Below, one piece after another: positions 52,653-59,347 of a stretch of DNA of 64,000 nucleotides (position 1 is its first letter; each line of letters begins with the position of its first letter). A program made the position numbers and the translations under genes. The stretch is from Myxococcota bacterium (lineage in GTDB: Bacteria > Myxococcota_A > UBA9160 > UBA4427): the NCBI GenBank assembly GCA_041389495.1, contig JAWKRT010000001.1, forward strand, positions 1,116,001 through 1,180,000, in the 5' to 3' direction. Under the pieces are notes generated by a model, which did not search any database, had not been told where the DNA came from, and saw only the letters and a program-made list of their open reading frames with translations.

Positions 52653-53756
52653 TCAGCGGCCGGAAAAGGTGTCGGAGAACGAGGTAGCCGTGGATCCCTC
52701 ACCCTGGAACCGGTGGGGGCCCCCTCCAGAGCTGGCGCGCAGCGTAACGTCGATCACCGATCTCGCCCACACCCGGTAGGGGCGGACGTCGAGCGCCATC
52801 GACATGACGGTGCGGAGGGGTTGGGGAAAAGCCTTCAGGAAGTCCTGCTCGAAGAGCGGTGAAGACGCCTTCACCGAGCCTTCGACGTCGGGCCCGCGCA
52901 GCGCGAGCACGGCGGGGACGGGATAGCCGCGCGTGGAGGCGCCCGAGAGCGCGCCCTCCGCCGTCGCTTCGAGGTTCGCGTACGCAGTGGGGGCGTCGTC
53001 CTCGCGCGCGATGGCCATCCAGGCGCGGCCTTCCCCGCCGGGGCGCTGCCACTGGAGCACGAGCGCGGAAGCGCGGCCGTCGCGGTCGACGCCGACGGCC
53101 GACACGCGCCGCGCGCCGCCGAACGCCGCGTCCGGCGACCACGCGTGGAGCAGGCTCGCCGTTCCCGCGACCGTGCGCGGCGTCGCCCACTCGCGCAGCT
53201 GGATCGTCCCCACGATCGGAACCAGCGTCGCGAGCAGCTCGCTCTGCGCGCCGGGCGGCTCGAAGTCGGCCGGCAGTGCGGCGCGCGCCTCGAGCGGGAG
53301 CTGCAGATCGACGCGGATGCGGCTCTTGTCGATGCGATAGCGCGCGTAGTCGCGCGAGAGGTCGAGATGCGTCGTCCCGATGTCGAGCCGGCGGCGATCG
53401 GCGGAGAGCTCCCACTCGTCGCTCCTGCGCACGTTGTCGAACGCGTGCACGCGCTCGTCGCGGTCGACCCAGAGCCCGGACGCGACGGCGTTGCGCTCGC
53501 CCGGGCCCGCGTTCGTCACGAGGATGCGCGCGAGCAGCAGGCCGCCGTCGTCGAAGCTCGCGATGAGCTGGTACTCGTCGCTCGCCTGGTCGCCGCCGCG
53601 GCGCACGGCGGGGTCGGGCTGCGGAAGCGCGTCGGCGCCGCTCGGGTCGCCGTTCGCGAACGCGGGGAGTGCGGTCAGGAGCAGTGCGAGCAGGCGGGTG
53701 GGCGCGGCGGCGCGCCGGCGCGATCGCCGGCCTGTGGTCTCGCGGGGCGCGGGCAT
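52653..53756 (-). CDS. Secreted lipocalin-like (AttH/Svf1-type) protein
   Basis: A 367-residue protein with an arginine-rich n-region and hydrophobic core (LLALLLTALPAFANG, residues about 22-36), a probable signal peptide cut after AFA. The mature part (YQLIASFDDGGLLLARILVTNAGPG; WELSADRRRLDIGTTHLDLS; LREWATPRTVAGTASLLHAW; VLQWQRPGGEGRAWMAI) looks like the beta-rich double lipocalin of the AttH/Svf1 group. Such proteins bind lipids. GGAGG precedes the ATG at 53756. It is 95 bases upstream of the lipid kinase gene on the same strand, and the CDP-alcohol phosphotransferase gene is upstream of it, which suggests a lipid-handling role in the periplasm. Family assignment moderate. Confidence 0.65.
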   Translation of the reverse strand: MPAPRETTGRRSRRRAAAPTRLLALLLTALPAFANGDPSGADALPQPDPAVRRGGDQASDEYQLIASFDDGGLLLARILVTNAGPGERNAVASGLWVDRDERVHAFDNVRRSDEWELSADRRRLDIGTTHLDLSRDYARYRIDKSRIRVDLQLPLEARAALPADFEPPGAQSELLATLVPIVGTIQLREWATPRTVAGTASLLHAWSPDAAFGGARRVSAVGVDRDGRASALVLQWQRPGGEGRAWMAIAREDDAPTAYANLEATAEGALSGASTRGYPVPAVLALRGPDVEGSVKASSPLFEQDFLKAFPQPLRTVMSMALDVRPYRVWARSVIDVTLRASSGGGPHRFQGEGSTATSFSDTFSGR

Positions 53757-53788
53757 GGCGGCCTCCGACGGGCGCACGCGCACCCGAT

Positions 53789-55021
53789 TCAGCGCGCCGC
53801 CGTCGCGACGCTCGCGCCCTCTTCGTACCACGGACGGATCCGCGTGCCCCGCGCGCGCAGCGCGAGCGCCTGCGCGATGCGGACGAGCTGGATGGCGATG
53901 CTCCCGAGCGTCCACAGCGCGATCGCGCGGAGGCCCGCTTGCGGTGACGCGAAAGCGAGCCCGGCGGAGAGCAGCAGCAGGTTCGGGTTGCGCCGTGCGA
54001 TCACCTGCCGGAACCACCCGTCGAACGGCCGCCACGTGAACATCTCCATCTCGAAGAGCAGCAGGAAGACGCCTTCGAGGAGACGGCCGACGACGTAGCC
54101 ACCGACGACGATCCACACGGTCGCGAGCTGCGCTCCGAAGCCGGGCTCGCCCTGCGCGAGCCCCCACGCCCACGCGGCCCACCACAGCGGGGGGTGGACG
54201 AGGTCGAGCCCGTGATCGAGCACGTGCCCGAAGCGCGACGACGTGAGCGTGCAGCGCGCGAGCTTGCCGTCGACGGTGTCGAGGAACGTCATGATCCACG
54301 CGAGCGCGAGGCCGGGCGCGAAGCCGCGTCCGCCGCCCGCCCACAGCGCGATCACGGCGATGGCGAGCGCGTAGCTCACCGCCGTCACGGTGTTGGGGGT
54401 GATGCCGCGTCGCACGCATGCCCGCACCGCGGCGCGCGCGGGCACGGGCCAGACCCACTTCGTGACGAGATCGGTGACGCCCTTGTAGGACGCCGCGAAG
54501 ATCTCGTTCTCGACGCCGCGCACGTTCGAGTCGACGGCGGGCAGCGCGAAGGGCGGCTGGTGCTTGCGGAGTCGTTCGTCGTAGGCGGGAACGAGATCGC
54601 CCGGGGCGAGCGTCGCGAAGCCCGCGCGCGCGCCACCGGCGAGCGCGTCGCGCGCGGCGGCGGCGCGGTCGGGCCCGGCGACGACGGCGAGCGGGCGCCC
54701 GTCGTCGCCCGCGAGCAGCGTGCCGGCCGGCGCCGCGGCGAGCGCGTGCAGGAGCCGCTCGTCGTAGAACGTGTCCGCGCGGACGAGCAGCACGCGGTCG
54801 TCGCTAGGCGAGGGGACGACGCCGTCGCGATCGCGCGCGACGTGCACGACGCCGGCGCGAGCGAGTCCGCGCTCGAGCCGCTCGCTCGCCGTGAGGCCGA
54901 ACGCGCGCGCGCGCGCGGCGTCGGCGTCGACGAGCACGGCGAGCAGACCGCTCGCGCTCCCGCCGCTCGCGGGCGACGTCTCTCGCGGTCGGGGCCGCGC
55001 GTGGGACTCGTCGGGTGTCAT
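53789..55021 (-). CDS. CDP-alcohol phosphatidyltransferase with degenerate nucleotidyltransferase head
   Basis: A 410-residue two-part protein. The C-terminal half is an integral CDP-alcohol phosphatidyltransferase: DTVDGKLARCTLTSSRFG followed by HVLDHGLD gives the exact D-G-x2-A-R-x8-G-x3-D-x3-D metal site, with about six helices. The N-terminal 150 residues (LLAVLVDADAARARAFG; DDRVLLVRADTFYDERLLHAL) resemble a sugar-type nucleotidyltransferase but lack its G-x-G-x-R signature. SYKGVTDLVTKWVWP joins the parts. Bifunctional IPCT/DIPP synthases of thermophiles have the same order. It likely transfers a phosphoalcohol from a CDP-linked donor in the membrane. Paralogue at 57010. Divergent from the phosphoesterase. 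Confidence 0.85.
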   Translation of the reverse strand: MTPDESHARPRPRETSPASGGSASGLLAVLVDADAARARAFGLTASERLERGLARAGVVHVARDRDGVVPSPSDDRVLLVRADTFYDERLLHALAAAPAGTLLAGDDGRPLAVVAGPDRAAAARDALAGGARAGFATLAPGDLVPAYDERLRKHQPPFALPAVDSNVRGVENEIFAASYKGVTDLVTKWVWPVPARAAVRACVRRGITPNTVTAVSYALAIAVIALWAGGGRGFAPGLALAWIMTFLDTVDGKLARCTLTSSRFGHVLDHGLDLVHPPLWWAAWAWGLAQGEPGFGAQLATVWIVVGGYVVGRLLEGVFLLLFEMEMFTWRPFDGWFRQVIARRNPNLLLLSAGLAFASPQAGLRAIALWTLGSIAIQLVRIAQALALRARGTRIRPWYEEGASVATAAR

Positions 55022-55077
55022 CGGAGCTCGTGCGGGGGAGGGCGGCGCGGAACCTATCACACGCGCTGGGGCTGAGA

Positions 55078-55083
55078 TAGGCT
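55078..55083 (+). promoter_or_regulatory. Possible -10 TAGGCT for metallophosphoesterase
   Basis: TAGGCT is 24 bases before the GTG at 55107; a mirror TAGGTT (55051-55056, minus strand) could serve the phosphatidyltransferase gene 29 bases away. The two form a compact divergent promoter region. Confidence 0.35.
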
Positions 55084-55106
55084 CGCGCGCGAGCGAACGA
55101 CGCGAC

Positions 55107-56051
55107 GTGTTCACCCTGGCGCACATCTCCGACTGGCACGCGACGACGCTCGAGGGCGCACCGCTCGCGGCACTCGCGAACAAGCGCTTCTTCGGGTGGC
55201 AGTCGTGGCTTCGCAAGCGGCGCAAGCGTCACCGCCCCGAGGTGCTCCGCGCCGTGTTCGACGACGTGCGCGCGTGCGCGCCCGACCACGTCGTCGTCAC
55301 CGGCGACCTCACGAACGTCGGTCTTCCCCAGGAGTTCGCGGAGGCCGCCGCGCAGCTGCGCGAGCTCGGCGACCCCACGTGGGTCACGGTCGTGCCCGGC
55401 AACCACGACGCGTACGTGCGCGTTCCCTCCGACGTCGGTGTCGACGCGTGGGCGCCGTATCTGTGCGGGGACGGGGCGGCGGCGGACGCGCGCGCGCCGC
55501 GCGCGAGCGAGTATCCGACGCTGCGCGTGCGCGACGGCGTCGCGATCGTGGGCGTGTGCACGGCGCGGCCGACGGCGTGGCTCCTCGCGAGCGGCGAAGT
55601 CGGCGCGGGCCAGCTCGCGCGGCTCGAGGCGCGCCTGCGCGCGCTCGGCGAGCGCGGGCTCGTGCGCGTCGTCGCATTGCACCATCCGCCGACCGACGAG
55701 GGCGTGTCGTGGCGTCGACGCCTGCGCGACTGGCGCGCGCTCCAGCACGTGCTCGCGCGCGCGGGTGCCGAGCTCGTCGTGCACGGTCACCGCCATCGCA
55801 CGTGGCTGGGCGAGATCCCGGGACGCGGGGCGCCCATCGCCGTCGGCGGCACCCGCTCCGCGTCCGACGTCGGCGTGAAGGACGCCGCGCGCGCGCAGTA
55901 CCACCTCTACCGGATCGAGCGCGACGGCGCGCAGGTGCGGATTCGCGTCGAGGTCCGCGGCTGGGATCGCGCGCGCCGCTGCATGGCACCCGAGCGCGAG
56001 CACGCGTTCGCGTCCGTCCCCGCGCCGGTACCCGTGCCTCTCCGCGCCTAA
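55107..56051 (+). CDS. Calcineurin-like metallophosphoesterase
   Basis: A 314-residue dinuclear metallophosphoesterase. The ligand motifs are in order: ISDWHATT (D-x-H), VVTGDLTNVG (GD), VPGNHDAY (GNHD), VALHHPPTD (H) and VVHGHRHRTW (GHxH). This is the CpdA/Icc-type set. No signal peptide. It sits between CDP-alcohol transferase and nucleotidyltransferase genes, so it may remove the terminal phosphate from a phosphatidyl-alcohol-phosphate or nucleotide intermediate; this is inference from context. GTG start at 55107 (VFTLAHISD) without a clear ribosome site. Its TAA overlaps the convergent nucleotidyltransferase stop. Confidence 0.88.
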   Translation: MFTLAHISDWHATTLEGAPLAALANKRFFGWQSWLRKRRKRHRPEVLRAVFDDVRACAPDHVVVTGDLTNVGLPQEFAEAAAQLRELGDPTWVTVVPGNHDAYVRVPSDVGVDAWAPYLCGDGAAADARAPRASEYPTLRVRDGVAIVGVCTARPTAWLLASGEVGAGQLARLEARLRALGERGLVRVVALHHPPTDEGVSWRRRLRDWRALQHVLARAGAELVVHGHRHRTWLGEIPGRGAPIAVGGTRSASDVGVKDAARAQYHLYRIERDGAQVRIRVEVRGWDRARRCMAPEREHAFASVPAPVPVPLRA

Positions 56052-56884
56052 CGAGGCGCGCGCGAGGGCGGCGCGGCGGCGTCGACGCGCGCGCCCGCGC
56101 GCCCGCGCTCGCCGATCACGCGCTCGACGAGCGCGAGGTCGGCCGGCGTGTCGACGTCGACCGCCGCGTCGGCGAACGGCAGCACGACGGGCGCGGCCTC
56201 GGCGCCGATCGCGCGCGACGCGCGCGCGAAGGCGGCCTCGAGCGAGAGCACGCGCAGCGCGAACAGCGCGAGCGTTCCGAGCCCGAAGGCGCGCGCGAGC
56301 TTCCACGGCTGCTTGCGGTCGCGCTCGACGCGGCGCCAGAACTCGACGGCACGCCGCGCCGCGGGCGTGCGCAACGCGAAGAGGTTCGCGCCCGAGACGC
56401 CGCCGTCGCGGAAGCGCAGGTACGTGCGCCGCGTGTCGGGGAAGCGCGCGCGGATCGTCGCCTCGCGGACGACGCCGACCGCCACGTCCGCGCCCGCCGC
56501 GTCCGCCCCGGCGAGGAACGCGTCGAGGATGTCGGCGTCGAGCAGCGCGTGGTCCGCGGTCGTCAGCAGGACGGGCCGCGGCGCCGTCGCGCGCGCGCGC
56601 GCATCGAGCGCCTGCAGCACGCTCTCGCTCGGCGACGACGCGGCGCGCAGGATCGCGGCGTCGCCCGCGGCGACGAGCTCGGGCCGGTCGATGCTGACGC
56701 GGATCGCGCCGATGCGCGGGTGCGCGCGCAGCGTGCGCAGCACGCGCTCGAGCATCGGCTCGCCCGCGACGGGCACGAGTGCGCGGTGCGCGGCGCCGTG
56801 ACTCTCGGCGAACGGATCCTCGCCCGCGCGGCGGCCGGCGAGCACGATGGCGTCGTACGGCTGCGGATCGGCGGCGGGTGTCAC
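56048..56884 (-). CDS. MobA-like NTP-transferase domain protein
   Basis: A 278-residue nucleotidyltransferase-fold protein. YDAIVLAGRRAGEDPFAE is a modified G-x-G-x-R loop (AGRRAGEDP), VPVAGEPMLERVLRTL the K/P-A-G-x-P-M block, VLLTTADHALLDADIL the T-x-D metal-binding strand. GRRAGEDPFA and TADHALL are typical of a sub-group found beside CDP-alcohol transferases. It should activate a phospho-alcohol with CTP or a similar NTP. GTG start at 56884, with TACCAC seven bases before it. It is divergent from the 57010 gene and convergent with the phosphoesterase. Confidence 0.82.
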   Translation of the reverse strand: MTPAADPQPYDAIVLAGRRAGEDPFAESHGAAHRALVPVAGEPMLERVLRTLRAHPRIGAIRVSIDRPELVAAGDAAILRAASSPSESVLQALDARARATAPRPVLLTTADHALLDADILDAFLAGADAAGADVAVGVVREATIRARFPDTRRTYLRFRDGGVSGANLFALRTPAARRAVEFWRRVERDRKQPWKLARAFGLGTLALFALRVLSLEAAFARASRAIGAEAAPVVLPFADAAVDVDTPADLALVERVIGERGRAGARVDAAAPPSRAPR

Positions 56885-56891
56885 GCGCCGA

Positions 56892-56897
56892 GTGGTA
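56892..56897 (-). promoter_or_regulatory. -10-like TACCAC of nucleotidyltransferase gene
   Basis: TACCAC on the minus strand, seven bases before the GTG at 56884, no ribosome site. A weak match to consensus but the same layout as other leaderless starts. Confidence 0.3.
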
Positions 56898-56946
56898 CCG
56901 CAGTCGCCCGCCGCGCGCGCACGACGCGACCGTCTGCGATCTCGCC

Positions 56947-56952
56947 TATGCT
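56947..56952 (+). promoter_or_regulatory. Possible -10 TATGCT for the 57010 gene
   Basis: TATGCT in the divergent gap would give a leader of about 55 nt ending in a G-rich ribosome site (GGGGCGGGGGG) before the GTG at 57010. Confidence 0.4.
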
Positions 56953-57009
56953 CGCCCGCCCGCGTCGACGCCGGCGGCCGCTCGCGCGTCGGCCGGGGCG
57001 GGGGGGCGC

Positions 57010-58290
57010 GTGCGGCTGTTCATCGATGCGACGGGTGCGTCCTCGCGCGCGGCGGGCGCGGGCGCCGTACGCGTCTTCGGGATGCCGCTCGCGGAGCGCC
57101 ACGCACTCGGCGCCCTCGAGGCGGGCCTCGACGTCGACACCGTCGTCGTCGCGGTCGCGCACGACGACGCCGGCCTCGCGCTGCCGGCGAGCCTCCGCGC
57201 GCGCGTCCGCATCTCGATCGCGACTCCCGGCGAGAGCGAGGACGCGAGCGCCGCGGCCGTCGCGCAGCTCGCCGCGCTGCTCGCCGACGGGACGGGCGCG
57301 CCCGTGCTCGTCGCCCCCGGCGACGCCGTCGCCGACGCGCGCATCCTCGCGCAGCTCGCGGAGGGTTCCGGCTCGCGCGTGTTCGCCGCCGGCGAAGGCG
57401 CCGATCGCCGCCGGCTCGCGCTGCTCCAGCCGGGCGTGGGGCTGCGCGGGGAGAGCATCGACGCGGCGCTCGACGCGCTCGTCGCGAGCGGCGACGCCGC
57501 CGTGCTCCGCGAGGACGAGTTCCGCGGCTACATCGCGATGCTGCGCCGCGACCTCGCCCCCTACGTCGTTCCGGTGCGCGACGAGGGCGAGCGCCGCCGC
57601 GTCGAGCGCTTCCTCTTCTGGTCGAACTACAAGGGCTCGACCGACTTCATGACCCGCTACGTGTACCCGCCGTTCGTGTGGCTGCTCGTGCGGCCGCTCG
57701 CGCGGCTCCGCGTGCACCCGAACTGGGTCACGCTGGTCGACATCCTGGCCACGTTCGCGGCCGTTCCGTACTTCGCGCGCGGCGAGTGGGTCGCGGGCCT
57801 CGCGCTCGCGTACCTGATGAGCGTGCTCGACTCGGTCGACGGGAAGCTCGCGCGCGTCACGTTCACGTCGTCGAAGCTCGGCGAGGTGATGGACCACGGG
57901 CTCGACATCGTGCACCCGCCGATCTGGTACCTCGCCTGGGGCCACGCGCTCGCGCAGGCGAGCCAGGCGCCGCTCGCGTGGCGCGCCTCGCTGTGGATGC
58001 TCGGGCTCTACGTCGTCGATCGCATCGTCGCCGGCGTGTTCAAGGCGCGGCACGGCAAGTCGATCCACGGCTACACGCCCTTCGACGAGCGCATGCGCAC
58101 GTTCATCTCGCGACGCAACGTGAACCTGCCGTTCTTCACGCTCGCGCTCGCCGCCGACGCCGTGCGAGGCGACGCGACGTTCGCGGCCGCGCGTGCGTGC
58201 TTCTACGCGATCGTCGCGTGGCAGGCGGCCTGCCTCGCGTTCCACGTCGACAGACTGGTGCGGTTCTGGAGCCGGGGCGGCGCGCGTTAG
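57010..58290 (+). CDS. CDP-alcohol phosphatidyltransferase with degenerate nucleotidyltransferase head
   Basis: A 426-residue paralogue of the 53789-55021 protein. The first 190 residues show nucleotidyltransferase-like strands (VFGMPLAERHALGALEAGLD; VLVAPGDAVADARILAQL) but no G-x-G-x-R loop. WSNYKGSTDFMTRYVYPPF links to the membrane half, where DSVDGKLARVTFTSSKLG and EVMDHGLDIVHPP carry the complete CDP-alcohol transferase metal motif. Helices include LALAYLMSVL and SLWMLGLYVVDRIVAGVF. GTG start after a G-rich ribosome site. It overlaps the convergent nucleotidyltransferase stop by four bases. The head may be a structural relic whose job is done by the separate nucleotidyltransferases on either side. 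Confidence 0.86.
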   Translation: MRLFIDATGASSRAAGAGAVRVFGMPLAERHALGALEAGLDVDTVVVAVAHDDAGLALPASLRARVRISIATPGESEDASAAAVAQLAALLADGTGAPVLVAPGDAVADARILAQLAEGSGSRVFAAGEGADRRRLALLQPGVGLRGESIDAALDALVASGDAAVLREDEFRGYIAMLRRDLAPYVVPVRDEGERRRVERFLFWSNYKGSTDFMTRYVYPPFVWLLVRPLARLRVHPNWVTLVDILATFAAVPYFARGEWVAGLALAYLMSVLDSVDGKLARVTFTSSKLGEVMDHGLDIVHPPIWYLAWGHALAQASQAPLAWRASLWMLGLYVVDRIVAGVFKARHGKSIHGYTPFDERMRTFISRRNVNLPFFTLALAADAVRGDATFAAARACFYAIVAWQAACLAFHVDRLVRFWSRGGAR

Positions 58291-59075
58291 GCGCGGCCGA
58301 TGCGCTCCTCGCGCGGCGACGCGTGCGCGCGCGCGGGGCGCTGCTTGTCGAGCCGCTCGAGCCCCTCGCGCACGACGGTGAGATCCTCGGGCGAGTCGAC
58401 CTCGCCCCACCACGAGCCCGTGATCGAGGCGGTCTCGATGCGCATCGACGGCGCGAGCGCGTCGACGACCGACAGGTACCAGGCCGACATGCCGGCGCTG
58501 CGGCGCACGGCCGCGTCGAGGGCTTCGCGGAAGCGCTCGCCGCCCTCGCCCTGGAAGCGCATGAGCCCGATCGACTCGCCGTCGATCGGGCCGGTGAGCT
58601 TCTTGCCGACCGCCTGCAGGCGCCGCCCGCCCGCGAGCTTCACCTTCATGTCGTCGTCGTCGTAGCGCGCCTTCTCGTTGATCGTGACGGTGAGCGGCGC
58701 GGGCGGCGACGCGAGCAGCTTCTCGAGCACGGCCGGCTCGAACAGCGTGTCGCCGTTCAGGATCAGGAACTCGTCGGCCATCTCGGGGCGCGCGAGCCAG
58801 ACGGTGACCAGGTTGTCGCTCTGCGCGAAGAACGGGTTGTAGAAGGTGCGGACGCGGATGCCGGGGATCGGGGTCCCGGCGAGGAACGCCTCGACCTGGT
58901 CGGCGCCGAAGCCGACCATCACGACCGCCTCCTCGACGCCGCATGCCGCGAGGGCCCGCAGCTGGACCTCGAGGACCGGCTGGGAGCCGCGCACGGGCAG
59001 CAGGCACTTCGGGCGGCTCTCCGTCAGGGGAAGCAGCCGCCGGCCCTGGCCCGCGCTCAGGATGATCGCCTTCAT
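58287..59075 (-). CDS. Sugar/alcohol-phosphate nucleotidyltransferase (IPCT/LicC-like)
   Basis: A 262-residue intact nucleotidyltransferase. MKAIILSAGQGRRLLPLTESRPKCLLPVRG is the full signature loop (G-x-G-x-R-x-x-P-L-T and P-K-C-L), and FLILNGDTLFEPAVLEKLL the N-G-D metal strand; GSWWGEVDSPEDLTVVRE closes the fold. The PKCLLPV form and DDDMKVKL segment are like choline-phosphate or inositol-1-phosphate cytidylyltransferases. It would make the CDP-alcohol used by the neighbouring transferase. GGAG precedes the ATG. It ends overlapping the 57010 gene and is divergent from the Lpt gene. Confidence 0.88.
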   Translation of the reverse strand: MKAIILSAGQGRRLLPLTESRPKCLLPVRGSQPVLEVQLRALAACGVEEAVVMVGFGADQVEAFLAGTPIPGIRVRTFYNPFFAQSDNLVTVWLARPEMADEFLILNGDTLFEPAVLEKLLASPPAPLTVTINEKARYDDDDMKVKLAGGRRLQAVGKKLTGPIDGESIGLMRFQGEGGERFREALDAAVRRSAGMSAWYLSVVDALAPSMRIETASITGSWWGEVDSPEDLTVVREGLERLDKQRPARAHASPREERIGRA

Positions 59076-59202
59076 GGAACTCCGATTCCGCCGCCCGGGG
59101 CGCCACCCGGGGTGGTGCTCGCCGGCCCGCTCGCTTCCGCGCCGTTCGTCGTCGCCCGCGTCGCATCCGGCCTTGGCGTTGCCGAGGCCGCGCGTGCGAG
59201 CC

Positions 59203-59329
59203 TAGGATGCTCGATTCGGAACGGTACGGGGGGAGGCGGGCCGGACTGTACTCCATGGCCCCGGGCCGACAAGCAATCCGCCCTCCCTTCGGGTGATTTC
59301 TGCACCACGCCCCGGGCCGTCGCGGCCCG
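59203..59329 (+). promoter_or_regulatory. Promoter and long structured leader of lptF-lptG fusion
   Basis: TAGGAT at 59203-59208 is a likely -10 element. The resulting leader is about 130 nt, the longest I infer in the window, and ends with CGGGCCG-TCG-CGGCCCG (59313-59329), a 7-bp stem just before the GAGGAAG ribosome site. The 272-base gap holds no gene I can support. Confidence 0.4.
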
Positions 59330-59347
59330 CCGAGGAAGCCCCGGTCG

